64,000 nt of DNA from Alkalimonas delamerensis (GCF_030717955.1 NZ_JAUZVY010000001.1:372001-436000), one strand, 5' to 3'. Counted from the stretch's first letter, positions 16,675 through 24,690 are shown. Program-made: numbers and translations. Notes: generated by a model not told the origin, from the sequence alone.

Positions 16675-17405
16675 GCAATGATTTTGTGTTTGGTCTGCAT
16701 GCGGTGCAAGCTATTGTAGAGCGCTCGCCACAGGACCTGTTGGAAGTCTTTGTCAGCAAAGAGCGCGACGATAAGCGCATGCATCCTTTGGTGCAGCAGC
16801 TGCGTAAGCAAGGCATCGCGGTGCAGTTTTGTCACCGCAAAACGCTGGATAATCTGGTGCAGGGCCAGCATCAGGGCATCGTGGCCAAAATCCGGTTGGC
16901 TCAAGCCGGAACCGATGCTGATTTGATGGCTATCGTGCAGCAGCAGAGTGCTCCTCTTCTTTTGGTGCTTGACGGCGTTACGGATCCGCACAACTTAGGC
17001 GCTATTTTGCGCAGCGCCGATGCAGCCGGGGTGCATGCGGTGGTGGTGCCCAAAGACCGTTCGGTCAAACTGACCTCGGTCGTGCGCAAAGTGGCCTGTG
17101 GCGCTGCTGAAACCGTGCCATTTATTGCGGTGACCAATTTAGCCCGTGCGCTGCGGCAATTGCAGGAAGCTGGCGTTTGGGTCATCGGCACAGCGGGTGA
17201 AACCGAGCAAACCTTGTTTCAAACCGAACTGACAGGCCCATTGGCCATTGTGCTGGGCGCAGAAGGCGATGGACTGCGTCGGCTGACCCGCGAAACCTGC
17301 GATGCGCTGGTAAAAATTCCGATGCAGGGCAGTGTTTCCAGCCTGAATGTGTCGGTGGCCGCCGGCATTTGTTTGTTTGAAGCGGTACGGCAGCGTCAGC
17401 TCTAA
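16671..17405 (+). CDS. rlmB: 23S rRNA (guanosine-2251-2'-O)-methyltransferase
   Basis: SPOUT-class methyltransferase that 2'-O-methylates G2251 in the peptidyl-transferase P loop of 23S rRNA. 244 residues, the E. coli length. An N-terminal RNA-binding domain begins FVFGLHAVQAIVERSP. The knotted catalytic domain has VLDGVTDPHNLGAILRSADA, then AIVLGAEGDGLRRLTRETCD, and IPMQGSVSSLNVSVAAGICL, which contain the SAM-binding knot. Overlaps DUF416 by 4 bases. Confidence 0.97.
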   Translation: MSNDFVFGLHAVQAIVERSPQDLLEVFVSKERDDKRMHPLVQQLRKQGIAVQFCHRKTLDNLVQGQHQGIVAKIRLAQAGTDADLMAIVQQQSAPLLLVLDGVTDPHNLGAILRSADAAGVHAVVVPKDRSVKLTSVVRKVACGAAETVPFIAVTNLARALRQLQEAGVWVIGTAGETEQTLFQTELTGPLAIVLGAEGDGLRRLTRETCDALVKIPMQGSVSSLNVSVAAGICLFEAVRQRQL

Positions 17406-17436
17406 TCTAACGATGCCACCAGATGCGTGCTTTTTC

Positions 17437-17465
17437 TTGTGTTCGGTGGCTTTCCTCGCTATAAT
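17437..17465 (+). promoter_or_regulatory. sigma-70 promoter of the rpsF ribosomal operon
   Basis: A perfect TATAAT at 17460-17465 with TTGTGT at 17437-17442, a 17-base spacer. It sits about 90 bases before rpsF, leaving room for a leader. Confidence 0.65.
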
Positions 17466-17510
17466 TCGCGCCCTTCGGCCACTACCCATGTTCCTTGCCT
17501 CCATGCAGGT

Positions 17511-17545
17511 CTGGCCGAGCCTGACCGAGGCTAATTAACCGTAAG
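17511..17545 (+). promoter_or_regulatory. rpsF leader hairpin, possible S6:S18 autoregulation site
   Basis: AGCCT (17518-17522), loop GACCG, AGGCT (17528-17532), preceded by CTGGCCG and followed by TAATTAACCG and the ribosome site TAAGGAG. rpsF leaders in many bacteria carry a CCG-bearing hairpin bound by the S6:S18 complex. The match here is by eye only. Confidence 0.35.
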
Positions 17546-17553
17546 GAGCTGCA

Positions 17554-17934
17554 ATGCGTCATTACGAAATTATTTTTATGGTCCATCCGGATCAAAGCGA
17601 GCAGGTCCCTGGCATGATCGAGCGTTACACTGGCTCTATCACTGAAGCCGGTGGTACTGTTCATCGCCTGGAAGACTGGGGCCGCCGTCAACTGGCTTAC
17701 CCAATCGAAAAACTGCACAAAGCGCATTACGTGCTGATGAATGTGGAAGCTCCACAGAACGTGATCGACGATCTGGAAACGACATTCCGTTTCAACGATG
17801 CTGTGCTGCGTAACATGATCATGCGTACCAACGGTGCCGTGGTTGAGCCGTCACCTATGGCTAAGGTTCGTGAAGAGCGCCGTGAGCGTGCTCCGCGTGA
17901 GTCTGAGCAACAGGCTGCAGCATCAGAAGAGTAA
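17554..17934 (+). CDS. rpsF: 30S ribosomal protein S6
   Basis: Ribosomal protein of the 30S platform that pairs with S18. 126 residues, opening with the canonical MRHYEIIFMVHPDQSEQVPG and containing VHRLEDWGRRQLAYPI and KLHKAHYVLMNVEAP. A short charged C-terminal tail (REERRERAPRESEQ) is present, as in enterobacteria, where glutamates may be added after translation. Start preceded by TAAGGAG. First gene of rpsF-priB-rpsR-rplI. Confidence 0.98.
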   Translation: MRHYEIIFMVHPDQSEQVPGMIERYTGSITEAGGTVHRLEDWGRRQLAYPIEKLHKAHYVLMNVEAPQNVIDDLETTFRFNDAVLRNMIMRTNGAVVEPSPMAKVREERRERAPRESEQQAAASEE

Positions 17935-17940
17935 GGGGTG

Positions 17941-18243
17941 ATGGACAATTTACTGGTGTGTGCTGGGCAAATTTGCCGACAGCCTGCGCGCAGTGAAAGT
18001 CCAGCCGGTATCCCGCAGTTGAGTCTGGTGCTTGAGCACCGCAGCCAGCAGCAGGAAGCCGGGTTAAATCGTCAGTGCTATGTTCGCCTTCAGGTGGTCT
18101 GCAGTGGGGATTTGGCACAACAAACTCAGCATTTATTGTTGGGAGACACAGTGCGGGTGCAGGGCTTTTTAAACCGACACCAGCAGCGCAACGGCCAGAG
18201 CAAACTGGTGTTGCATGCCCAACAAATTGAACAAATTCGTTAG
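17941..18243 (+). CDS. priB: primosomal replication protein N
   Basis: Single-strand DNA-binding OB-fold protein of about 100 residues used in PriA-dependent replication restart. It aligns along its length with E. coli PriB, sharing the blocks SPAGIP, LVLEHRS, VQGF and KLVLHAQQIE. A GTG at 17938 directly precedes the ATG at 17941; the ATG is chosen. Position between rpsF and rpsR is the usual gammaproteobacterial and betaproteobacterial arrangement. Confidence 0.95.
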   Translation: MDNLLVCAGQICRQPARSESPAGIPQLSLVLEHRSQQQEAGLNRQCYVRLQVVCSGDLAQQTQHLLLGDTVRVQGFLNRHQQRNGQSKLVLHAQQIEQIR

Positions 18244-18254
18244 GAGATCGTGTT

Positions 18255-18482
18255 ATGTCACGTTATTTTCGTCGCCGTAAATACTGCCGTTTTTCTGCAG
18301 AAGGCGTTAAAGAGATCGATTACAAAGATATCGCTACTCTGAAAAACTACGTCACTGAAAGTGGCAAAATTGTACCCAGCCGTATTACGGGTACCAGTGC
18401 GAAGTATCAACGTCAGCTGGCTCGTGCGATTAAGCGCGCTCGCTACCTGTCTTTGCTGCCTTACAGCGATTCACACAGCTGA
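18255..18482 (+). CDS. rpsR: 30S ribosomal protein S18
   Basis: A 75-residue basic ribosomal protein that binds the 30S platform with S6. Entirely canonical: SRYFRRRKYCRFSAEG, then EIDYKDIATLKNYVTESGKI and PSRITGTSAKYQRQLARAIK. Preceded by TAGGAGATCG. Third gene of the operon. Confidence 0.98.
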   Translation: MSRYFRRRKYCRFSAEGVKEIDYKDIATLKNYVTESGKIVPSRITGTSAKYQRQLARAIKRARYLSLLPYSDSHS

Positions 18483-18518
18483 TCGCCTGGTTTAACCGAA
18501 TACTGAAGAGGTATCAGA

Positions 18519-18971
18519 ATGAACATTATTCTTTTAGACAAGGTTGCCAACCTGGGTGGTTTGGGTGACCAGGTCGCAGTGAAAGCCGGTTACGCTCGTA
18601 ACTACCTGTTCCCACAGGGTAAAGCTGTTCCTGCGAACAAAGCAAACATCGAGAAATTCGAACAGCGTCGCGCTGAACTGGAAGCCAAACTGGCAGAAGG
18701 TCTGGCTGCTGCGCAAAAGCGTGCTGAGCAAATTGCTGCGCTGGAAGAAGTGACCATCGCTTCCAAAGCCGGTGACGAAGGCAAGCTGTTCGGCTCCATC
18801 GGTACCCGCGATATCGCCGACGCCATCACCGAAGCGGGTGTGGCCGTTGCTAAGTCTGAAGTCAAGCTGCCACACGGCACCCTGCGTGAGACTGGCGAGT
18901 TCGAGATCGATCTGCAGCTGCACGCTGAAGTCACTGCTACTGTGAAACTGGTTGTGGTTGCCGAAGCTTAA
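18519..18971 (+). CDS. rplI: 50S ribosomal protein L9
   Basis: A 150-residue protein of the large subunit with an N-terminal rRNA-binding domain (MNIILLDKVANLGGLGDQVA, GYARNYLFPQGKA), a long connecting helix rich in Ala, Glu and Arg (about residues 42-75), and a C-terminal domain containing GKLFGSIGTRDIADAI and KLPHGTLRETGEFEI. Last gene of the rpsF operon and followed by a strong terminator. Confidence 0.98.
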   Translation: MNIILLDKVANLGGLGDQVAVKAGYARNYLFPQGKAVPANKANIEKFEQRRAELEAKLAEGLAAAQKRAEQIAALEEVTIASKAGDEGKLFGSIGTRDIADAITEAGVAVAKSEVKLPHGTLRETGEFEIDLQLHAEVTATVKLVVVAEA

Positions 18972-18986
18972 TTGGCTGAGGTCGAC

Positions 18987-19019
18987 AAAAAAGCAGTGCC
19001 TTAGGGTGCTGCTTTTTTT
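18987..19019 (+). terminator. intrinsic terminator after rplI
   Basis: GCAGTGCC, loop TTAG, GGTGCTGC (8 pairs, two of them G-U) flanked by A6 upstream and a T7 tract downstream. Confidence 0.85.
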
Positions 19020-19132
19020 ATGGGCGAAAGCCAGACCGAGGGCTGCTTTTTATGGACTTTTTACTCACCTTGCTTTTTATTCTGCCAGTGGCAGGGTAGG
19101 ATGGCAGTGTTGTTTTCTTCCTGTCTGGTACT

Positions 19133-20515
19133 ATGCAAACAAAGAAAGATAAGCAGGTTGCTGCGGTAAAAATGCCACCTCACTCCATCGAGGCCGAGCA
19201 ATCGGTGTTGGGTGGCTTGATGCTGGATAACGAAGCCTGGGATCGGGTGGCGGAAAAGGTGGTTGAGCAGGACTTTTACCTGCGGGCGCACCGGTTAATT
19301 TTTAATGCCCTGACCAAGCTGGCCGAACAAAACCAGCCGATGGACTTGATCACCGTATCGCAGGCGCTGGAACAAAACCAGCTGCTGGACGATGTCGGCG
19401 GCTTTGCTTATCTGGGCGAAATTGCCAAGAACACCCCCAGTGCGGCCAACATCCTGGCTTACGCCGAAATCGTGCGTGAACGCGCTGTGATTCGTGACAT
19501 GATTGGGGTCGCGCATGACATTGCCGATGCCGGTTATGATCCTCAGGGACGAACCAGTGCCGAACTGCTGGACTTCGCCGAGACCCGGGTGTTTAAAATT
19601 GCCGAGCAGCGGGCCAATGCCAATGAAGGCCCGGAGCCGATCCACGATATTCTTAGCAAAACCATCGAAAAAATCGACGAGTTGTTTAACAAGCCCCACA
19701 ATGGTGTCACCGGGGTGTCCACCGGCTATGTCGATCTGGACAAAATGACCAGTGGTCTGCAGCCGTCGGATCTGATTATTGTCGCGGCCCGTCCGTCGAT
19801 GGGGAAAACCACCTTTGCGATGAACTTGTGTGAAAATGCGGCCATTACCAGCGACAAGCCGGTGCTGATTTTCAGCCTGGAAATGCCCTCCGAGCAAATC
19901 ATGATGCGGATGCTGGCCTCGGTGGGCCGCATTGATCAAACCCGAATTCGGACCGGCCAGTTGGAAGACGAGGACTGGGCGCGGCTGTCCTCGGCCATTG
20001 AACTGTTAAACACCAAAGGCAAAATGTACATCGACGATGCATCGGGCTTAACCCCAACCGAGGTGCGCTCCCGGGCCCGGCGGGTGGCGCGAGAGCATGG
20101 TGGCCTTAGCATGATCATGGTGGATTATTTGCAGCTGATGACCGTGCCTGGCATGAGTGAAAACCGTACCCTGGAAATTGCCGAAATTTCCCGCTCGTTA
20201 AAAGCCCTGGCCAAAGAGCTGAAAGTGCCGGTGGTGGCGCTGTCGCAGCTGAATCGGAGCTTGGAGCAGCGCGCCGACAAGCGGCCGGTGAACTCCGACT
20301 TGCGGGAGTCTGGCTCCATCGAGCAGGATGCCGACCTTATTATGTTTATCTACCGGGACGAGGTTTACAACGACGACAGTCCGGACAAAGGCTCGGCTGA
20401 AATCATTATTGGTAAGCAGCGGAATGGCCCGATAGGCCGGGTTCGGCTCACCTTTCACGGTCAGTATTCCCGTTTTGACAACTTTGCCGGCAGTTACCGT
20501 TTCGACGAGGATTAA
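19133..20515 (+). CDS. dnaB: replicative DNA helicase
   Basis: Hexameric 5'-3' helicase that unwinds the replication fork. 460 residues, close to the E. coli 471. The N-terminal domain opens MPPHSIEAEQSVLGGLMLDN; the RecA-like domain has the Walker A RPSMGKTTFAMN (Lys225, Thr226), Walker B MIMVDYLQLM, and the DnaB motif VVALSQLNRSLEQRADKRPV and SDLRESGSIEQDADLIMFI. No intein is present. No clear ribosome site precedes the ATG. alr follows after 2 bases. Confidence 0.98.
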   Translation: MQTKKDKQVAAVKMPPHSIEAEQSVLGGLMLDNEAWDRVAEKVVEQDFYLRAHRLIFNALTKLAEQNQPMDLITVSQALEQNQLLDDVGGFAYLGEIAKNTPSAANILAYAEIVRERAVIRDMIGVAHDIADAGYDPQGRTSAELLDFAETRVFKIAEQRANANEGPEPIHDILSKTIEKIDELFNKPHNGVTGVSTGYVDLDKMTSGLQPSDLIIVAARPSMGKTTFAMNLCENAAITSDKPVLIFSLEMPSEQIMMRMLASVGRIDQTRIRTGQLEDEDWARLSSAIELLNTKGKMYIDDASGLTPTEVRSRARRVAREHGGLSMIMVDYLQLMTVPGMSENRTLEIAEISRSLKALAKELKVPVVALSQLNRSLEQRADKRPVNSDLRESGSIEQDADLIMFIYRDEVYNDDSPDKGSAEIIIGKQRNGPIGRVRLTFHGQYSRFDNFAGSYRFDED

Positions 20516-20517
20516 TC

Positions 20518-21600
20518 ATGCTGCGTAAACCGGTAGCGCGGATTGATGTCGATGCGCTGAAACACAACCTGACCCGGGTTCGGCAAGAGGCTGCTGGAAG
20601 CAAGGTGCTGGCGGTGCTCAAAGCCAATGCTTATGGTCACGGCATGCTGCAAGTGGCGGAGCAGTTGCAACAAGCCGATGCTTTTGGCGTTGCCCGGCTG
20701 GACGAAGCCCTGGCCCTTCGAGCCGGTGGCATCGTCAAGCCCATTGTACTGCTGGAAGGCTTTTTTGATGCCGATGAATTGCCACAAATCGTTGCTAGCA
20801 ATCTGCAGGTGGTGGTGCATCAACAGGAGCAGGTTGACGCCATTGTCGCGGCTGAGCTGGATGCACCCATTCGGATCTGGCTGAAAATGGACACCGGCAT
20901 GCACCGGCTTGGTTTGCCACCCGAGCAATACCAGGCCGCCTGGCAGGCGCTGTCGCAAAGTCCAAATGCCTTGCCCGGTATCCGGCTGATGTCGCACTTT
21001 GCTTGTGCCGATGATTTGCAGTGCCCCGATACGCTCGAGCAAATGCAGCGTTTTGCTCAGTGGTCGCACGGCCTGGGTGGGGACATCTCTTTAGCCAATT
21101 CTGCCGGGCTACTGGGCTGGCCGCAAAGCCACGGCGACTGGGTTCGTCCCGGTCTGATGCTGTATGGGGTTTCCCCTTTGCTGGGCAAGGCAGGAGCGGA
21201 CCATGGTTTGCAGCCGGTGATGACGCTGTGCAGCCGAGTGATAGCGATTCGTGATGTAGCCGCCGGCGAAACCGTCGGCTATGGCTCGGCCTGGCAGGCA
21301 CAGCAGTCCACCCGCCTTGCGGTGGTTGCCATAGGCTATGGCGATGGCTATCCGCGCATGGTGCCCAATGGTACCCCGGTACTGCTGCATGGTCAGCGCT
21401 TTCCTATTGTCGGGCGGGTGTCGATGGACATGCTCACCATTGATATCGGTCAGCAAGCCGTGAAGCCGGGGGATGAGGTGGTACTCTGGGGGCAGGGCTT
21501 GCCGGTGGAAGAGATTGCGGCTTTGGTTGGCACCATTCCTTATGAGCTGCTGTGCAACATTACCCCCAGGGTCGATTTTGTCTATCAGGGTGGGAATTAA
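20518..21600 (+). CDS. alr: alanine racemase
   Basis: PLP-dependent racemase that makes D-alanine for peptidoglycan. 360 residues. The PLP lysine is Lys35 in VLAVLKANAYGHG; the opposing catalytic Tyr lies in VGYGSAWQA; SMDMLTIDI is the conserved C-terminal block. It starts 2 bases after dnaB, the same pair as in E. coli, and is probably co-transcribed. Its stop shares bases with the convergent cheX-type gene. Confidence 0.97.
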   Translation: MLRKPVARIDVDALKHNLTRVRQEAAGSKVLAVLKANAYGHGMLQVAEQLQQADAFGVARLDEALALRAGGIVKPIVLLEGFFDADELPQIVASNLQVVVHQQEQVDAIVAAELDAPIRIWLKMDTGMHRLGLPPEQYQAAWQALSQSPNALPGIRLMSHFACADDLQCPDTLEQMQRFAQWSHGLGGDISLANSAGLLGWPQSHGDWVRPGLMLYGVSPLLGKAGADHGLQPVMTLCSRVIAIRDVAAGETVGYGSAWQAQQSTRLAVVAIGYGDGYPRMVPNGTPVLLHGQRFPIVGRVSMDMLTIDIGQQAVKPGDEVVLWGQGLPVEEIAALVGTIPYELLCNITPRVDFVYQGGN

Positions 21601-22070
21601 CCGCCCATATTGTCAAAGCTCACTTCAATGTGTACCTTGCCGAAATCCGAGGTAAAGGGCATCAGGATTTTCGGGCCATCGCACTTGTGGGTAATGGTGT
21701 GCTCTTTACCAGAGACCACCACCGGCGTTGCCATGGAAAACTCATAGCCTTTTTCACCAAGAATCCGCTTGGCACCGCCGGTCACCATGTTGGTGATTTC
21801 ACCCACCATGTCGGTTACTTCTTCATTAATTTTACTGGGCTTCTCACCCAGCATCCGGAACATGATCTCCAGTGCCAGCGACTCTTCAAAGGTAATGGAA
21901 AAGGAGCCTTTGGTCTCGTTGCCAACCATGCCAATTAAACCGGAGACATCCCCACGGGCGACTTCGTCTTTTTTTAGCCGTGGCTGGCCGGGAACGATCT
22001 TGGTATTGGCCATGGTGCCGAGCACATTGACCAAGGACGACAAAAACGGATTGACGAATTCAACATTCAT
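21597..22070 (-). CDS. CheX-like chemotaxis phosphatase
   Basis: A 157-residue cytoplasmic protein of the CheC/CheX/FliY family, which dephosphorylate CheY-P or related receivers. The catalytic Glu-x2-Asn motif is visible in MVGEITNMVTGGAKR; FEESLALEIMFRML precedes it and GKVHIEVSFD ends the fold. It stands alone, away from a chemotaxis operon, convergent with alr. Widespread in Alteromonadales and Vibrio, where its partner receiver is often unknown. Confidence 0.9.
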   Translation of the reverse strand: MNVEFVNPFLSSLVNVLGTMANTKIVPGQPRLKKDEVARGDVSGLIGMVGNETKGSFSITFEESLALEIMFRMLGEKPSKINEEVTDMVGEITNMVTGGAKRILGEKGYEFSMATPVVVSGKEHTITHKCDGPKILMPFTSDFGKVHIEVSFDNMGG

Positions 22071-22175
22071 GAAAATAGGCCTGCTTGGTTAATTTGGTGA
22101 CATCACAATAAGTTACTGTATTAAGCGTAATAGAGTTTAGCCAAAGCTCAAGTTTCCGTATACGGGATATTCTGG

Positions 22176-22616
22176 TTAGTGGCTTTCCCGGCAACGGTTG
22201 CAGATGCCATGCGCTTCCATGGTTTGTCGGCCAATGTGGAAGCCTTCTTTAGCCGCCTGATCACGAAAAGCTTTATCCAGGCTGTGCGAGTGCAGTTCGG
22301 TGACATGACCGCATTGCTCGCAAATCAACAGCTGCGCTGGGTGTTGATGATCAAAGTGCTGGCACAGCATAAAGGCATTGTTGGACTCAATTTTATGAAT
22401 AAAGCCCTGCTCGGTCAGAAACTCCAGTGCCCGGTAAATGGTGGCAGGCTTTGCGCCCGGCTCGGTTTGTTTCAGCTCTTCCAGCAGCTCATAAGCACCC
22501 ACACCGCTTTCGGTTTTCGCCAGCAGACGAAATACTTTCTCACGAATGGCGGTAAAACGGCTGCCTTTTTGCATGCAAACCAAACGTGCTTTATCAACCA
22601 GAACTTCAACAGACAT
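22176..22616 (-). CDS. zur: Fur-family zinc uptake regulator Zur
   Basis: A 146-residue Fur-family repressor, closest to Zur. The winged helix is around residues 20-85 (FTAIREKVFRLLAK, AKPATIYRALEFLTEQGF), and the metal-binding dimer domain follows with HFDHQHPAQLLICEQCGHV and a final ICNRCRESH, giving two structural Cys pairs. The KPATIYRAL and FIHKIES blocks resemble E. coli Zur more than Fur. Its position near dusA, dnaB and alr matches the E. coli zur neighbourhood. Zinc response is inferred from these points. Confidence 0.9.
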   Translation of the reverse strand: MSVEVLVDKARLVCMQKGSRFTAIREKVFRLLAKTESGVGAYELLEELKQTEPGAKPATIYRALEFLTEQGFIHKIESNNAFMLCQHFDHQHPAQLLICEQCGHVTELHSHSLDKAFRDQAAKEGFHIGRQTMEAHGICNRCRESH

Positions 22617-22750
22617 TGCAGGCTCCTGTGCTTTATTCCCTTCAGTTTACCATAGCGCATTAAAGTTGCATCCGGCAATTTTGGGGTGCTGGTTTTGGCT
22701 GACGGAACTTCAGATTGCCCGTCATCATACTTTCAGTTTTTATTTTTAGG

Positions 22751-22761
22751 GTTATAATAAC
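22751..22761 (+). promoter_or_regulatory. palindrome over the -10 of hicAB
   Basis: GTTATAATAAC is a perfect 5-1-5 palindrome containing a consensus TATAAT (22753-22758), 31 bases before the hicA start. It suits both a -10 element and a repressor site, most simply for HicB autoregulation. Confidence 0.45.
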
Positions 22762-22788
22762 TCCATCTGTGAAGGAAGGTATGTACCG

Positions 22789-22971
22789 GTGACCAGCAGC
22801 AGTGAATTGATGAAAGAGCTTAAAGCCGCTGGATGGGTATTGGTAAGAGTCAAAGGCAGTCACCACCAATTTCGCCATCCCGATCATGTAATGCCGTTGA
22901 CCTTGCCTCATCCTAAGAAGGACTTAGGCAAAGGTCTGGTGCAAAAGATACGTAAACAAGCAGGGCTCTGA
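22789..22971 (+). CDS. hicA: HicA-type mRNA interferase toxin
   Basis: A 60-residue toxin of the HicA family, which cleaves mRNA in the ribosome-associated or free state. It has the dsRBD-like signature: ELMKELKAAGWVLVRVKGSH, followed by HQFRHPDH and LTLPHPKKDLGKGLVQKI. The catalytic His is expected in GSHH. The start is GTG 22789 with GAAGGAAGG at a 9-base distance; an ATG at 22781 is immediately followed by a stop. The antitoxin hicB follows. The usual hicA-hicB order is kept. Confidence 0.93.
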   Translation: MTSSSELMKELKAAGWVLVRVKGSHHQFRHPDHVMPLTLPHPKKDLGKGLVQKIRKQAGL

Positions 22972-23004
22972 GTGCTATGCATGCAAGCCGCAGGGGAGGA
23001 AAAT

Positions 23005-23424
23005 ATGTTGTATCCTATCGCGATAGAAAAAGGTGATGACCAGACCGCTTATGGCGTTTCAGTGCCTGATGTGCCTGAATGCTTTAGCGCTGGCGATACC
23101 TTTGAAGAAGCCGTTATCAATGCCAAAGAGGCACTGGAGTTGCATTTTGAAGCTCTGGCGGAGCAGGGGCAGTTACCACCTTTGGCTAGCAGCATTGATC
23201 ACTTCATGACACGGCCAGACTATGAGGGCTGGGTCTGGGCCTTGGTCGAGATTGATTTAGAGCCATTTTTGGGCAAGGCCAGCAAAATCAATGTGACTTT
23301 ACCAAACCTGCTAACCAGAAAGATCGACGAACTGGTGAAGTGCAACCCTGCTTACAAAAGCCGCTCGCATTTTTTGCAGGTAGCGGCCAGCCATGAGTTT
23401 GAGAAGTTACAGGGCATGGGTTAG
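23005..23424 (+). CDS. hicB: HicB family antitoxin
   Basis: A 139-residue antitoxin. The N-terminal degenerate RNase-H-like domain reads MLYPIAIEKGDDQTAYGVSV, then VPECFSAGDTFEEAVINAKE, and the C-terminal part resembles a ribbon-helix-helix DNA-binding domain (KINVTLPNLLTRKIDELV, then SRSHFLQVAA). ATG 23005 has GGGGAGGAAA just upstream and gives the family start; the open frame begins earlier at 22972. Neutralises HicA and probably represses its own promoter. Confidence 0.93.
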   Translation: MLYPIAIEKGDDQTAYGVSVPDVPECFSAGDTFEEAVINAKEALELHFEALAEQGQLPPLASSIDHFMTRPDYEGWVWALVEIDLEPFLGKASKINVTLPNLLTRKIDELVKCNPAYKSRSHFLQVAASHEFEKLQGMG

Positions 23425-23506
23425 GTGCTGAGTGCTGTTCTTTATTCGCTTCTCTGATGGTTTCAATGATAAAATAACCCGCTGTGTTATTGCCTGAGAG
23501 ACTGTT

Positions 23507-24478
23507 TTGACCACCGCCATTAACCACACCTTTTCCATTGCCCCGATGCTGGATTGGACCGATCGGCACTGCCGCTATTTCCACCGTTTGTTGTCGCAGC
23601 GGGCGGTACTCTACACCGAGATGGTGACTACGGGCGCAATTATTCATGGTAAGGGCGATTACTTGGCCTACAACGAGGAAGAGCACCCGTTGGTTTTGCA
23701 GCTGGGTGGTTCGGATCCAGCCGATATGGCGCACTGCGCTAAAATTGCTGCTGAGCGCGGCTACGACGAGGTGAACATCAATGTCGGCTGCCCGTCGGAT
23801 AGGGTGCAAAATGGTATGTTTGGCGCTTGTTTGATGGCGCGGCCTGAGCTGGTGGCGGCCTGTGTGGCACAGATGCGGCAACAGGCTGATATCCCGGTGA
23901 CGGTGAAAACCCGCATTGGCATCGACGAGCAGGACAGCTACGAGTTTTTAACCACCTTAATCGAGCAGTGTGCTGCCGCCGGTTGCGAGCACTTTATCAT
24001 TCATGCCCGCAAAGCCTGGCTTAAAGGTCTCAGCCCGAAAGAAAACCGGGAAATTCCTCCGCTGGATTACCCACGGGTGCACCAGCTAAAACGTGACTAC
24101 CCACAGTTAAGTTTTTCCTTAAACGGTGGCTTGAAAACCATTGAAGCCTGTCAGCAGCAATTGAACGACCTGGATGGCGTGATGGTTGGCCGCGAAGTCT
24201 ACACCAACCCCTGGTTGCTCAGCCAAGTGGATGAACAGCTGTACGGCGAAGCCCCTTTTGCCAAAACCCCTTTTGAGGTGGTGGAGCAGATGATCCCTTA
24301 CATTGAGCGACAGATGCAGCAGGGAGCGCGCTTCTGGCAGATTGCCCGCCATATGTTAGGCCTGTTTCAGGGCGTGCCCGGTGCCAGGCAGTGGCGACGA
24401 ACCTTATCGGAGCGCGGTCACTTGTCGGAGTCTGGTCCCGAGTTGCTGCGGGCTGCTTTGGCGCAGGTTCGACGATAA
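23507..24478 (+). CDS. dusA: tRNA-dihydrouridine(20/20a) synthase
   Basis: FMN-dependent enzyme that reduces U20/U20a of tRNA to dihydrouridine. 323 residues. The TIM barrel starts FSIAPMLDWTDRHCRYFHRL, a DusA signature, followed by QLGGSDP, VNINVGCPSDRVQNGMFGA (catalytic Cys is the one after GAC-L, in GACLM), and DGVMVGREVYTNPWLL. The best start is a TTG at 23507, with TGAGAG at proper distance and a stop just upstream in frame. The next feature downstream is a sigma-54-type cassette, as E. coli dusA is followed by pspG. Confidence 0.96.
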   Translation: MTTAINHTFSIAPMLDWTDRHCRYFHRLLSQRAVLYTEMVTTGAIIHGKGDYLAYNEEEHPLVLQLGGSDPADMAHCAKIAAERGYDEVNINVGCPSDRVQNGMFGACLMARPELVAACVAQMRQQADIPVTVKTRIGIDEQDSYEFLTTLIEQCAAAGCEHFIIHARKAWLKGLSPKENREIPPLDYPRVHQLKRDYPQLSFSLNGGLKTIEACQQQLNDLDGVMVGREVYTNPWLLSQVDEQLYGEAPFAKTPFEVVEQMIPYIERQMQQGARFWQIARHMLGLFQGVPGARQWRRTLSERGHLSESGPELLRAALAQVRR

Positions 24479-24505
24479 CTGGAGGCTAAATATTGCGGGT
24501 GGTGG

Positions 24506-24529
24506 ATTTGACCAGGTGATTGGTCAAAT
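24506..24529. promoter_or_regulatory. 8-bp inverted repeat upstream of the sigma-54 promoter
   Basis: ATTTGACC, 8-base spacer, GGTCAAAT, a perfect inverted repeat centred about 140 bases before the presumed transcription start. The place suits an enhancer-binding-protein site; it could also be a weak dusA terminator, but no T tract follows. Confidence 0.45.
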
Positions 24530-24553
24530 TCGCTAAATGTTGTATCCGCGATG

Positions 24554-24572
24554 TGTTCCCTGCACAGGAACA
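24554..24572. promoter_or_regulatory. second inverted repeat, possible activator site
   Basis: TGTTCC, 7 bases, GGAACA, a perfect inverted repeat centred about 95 bases before the presumed start. With the repeat at 24506-24529 it could form a double upstream activating site. Confidence 0.4.
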
Positions 24573-24630
24573 TAAGCTAGGATCTTCTTTATCATTTTGA
24601 TTTTTAAAGTTTATTTTTTTATGTTCAAGC

Positions 24631-24646
24631 TGGCACGCCTCTTGAA
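24631..24646 (+). promoter_or_regulatory. sigma-54 (RpoN) promoter
   Basis: TGGCACG, 4 bases, TTGAA. The -24 block is perfect and the spacing from GG to the -12 G is exactly 10 bases; the -12 block differs from TTGCW at one position, as in E. coli pspA, whose -12 is also non-consensus. Start of transcription expected near 24657. Confidence 0.75.
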
Positions 24647-24650
24647 ATAC

Positions 24651-24680
24651 CTTGGTTGTCATTATGACCCAACAACCAAG
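24651..24680 (+). promoter_or_regulatory. 5' UTR hairpin masking the ribosome site
   Basis: CTTGGTTGT (24651-24659) pairs perfectly with ACAACCAAG (24672-24680); the second arm includes the first bases of AAGGAG (24678-24683), the ribosome site of the next ORF. It lies at the expected 5' end of the sigma-54 transcript. Confidence 0.5.
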
Positions 24681-24690
24681 GAGAACGACC

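Noticed and set aside
16326..16991. 221-residue minus-strand frame
   Set aside because: Opposite DUF416 and rlmB, both well supported.
19082..19094. CTGCCA-G-TGGCAG palindrome before dnaB
   Set aside because: Short, no T tract, no link to a known regulator of dnaB; kept only as a note.
22156..22165. CCGTATACGG palindrome between cheX and zur
   Set aside because: A lone 10-base palindrome without partner or promoter context; chance is likely.
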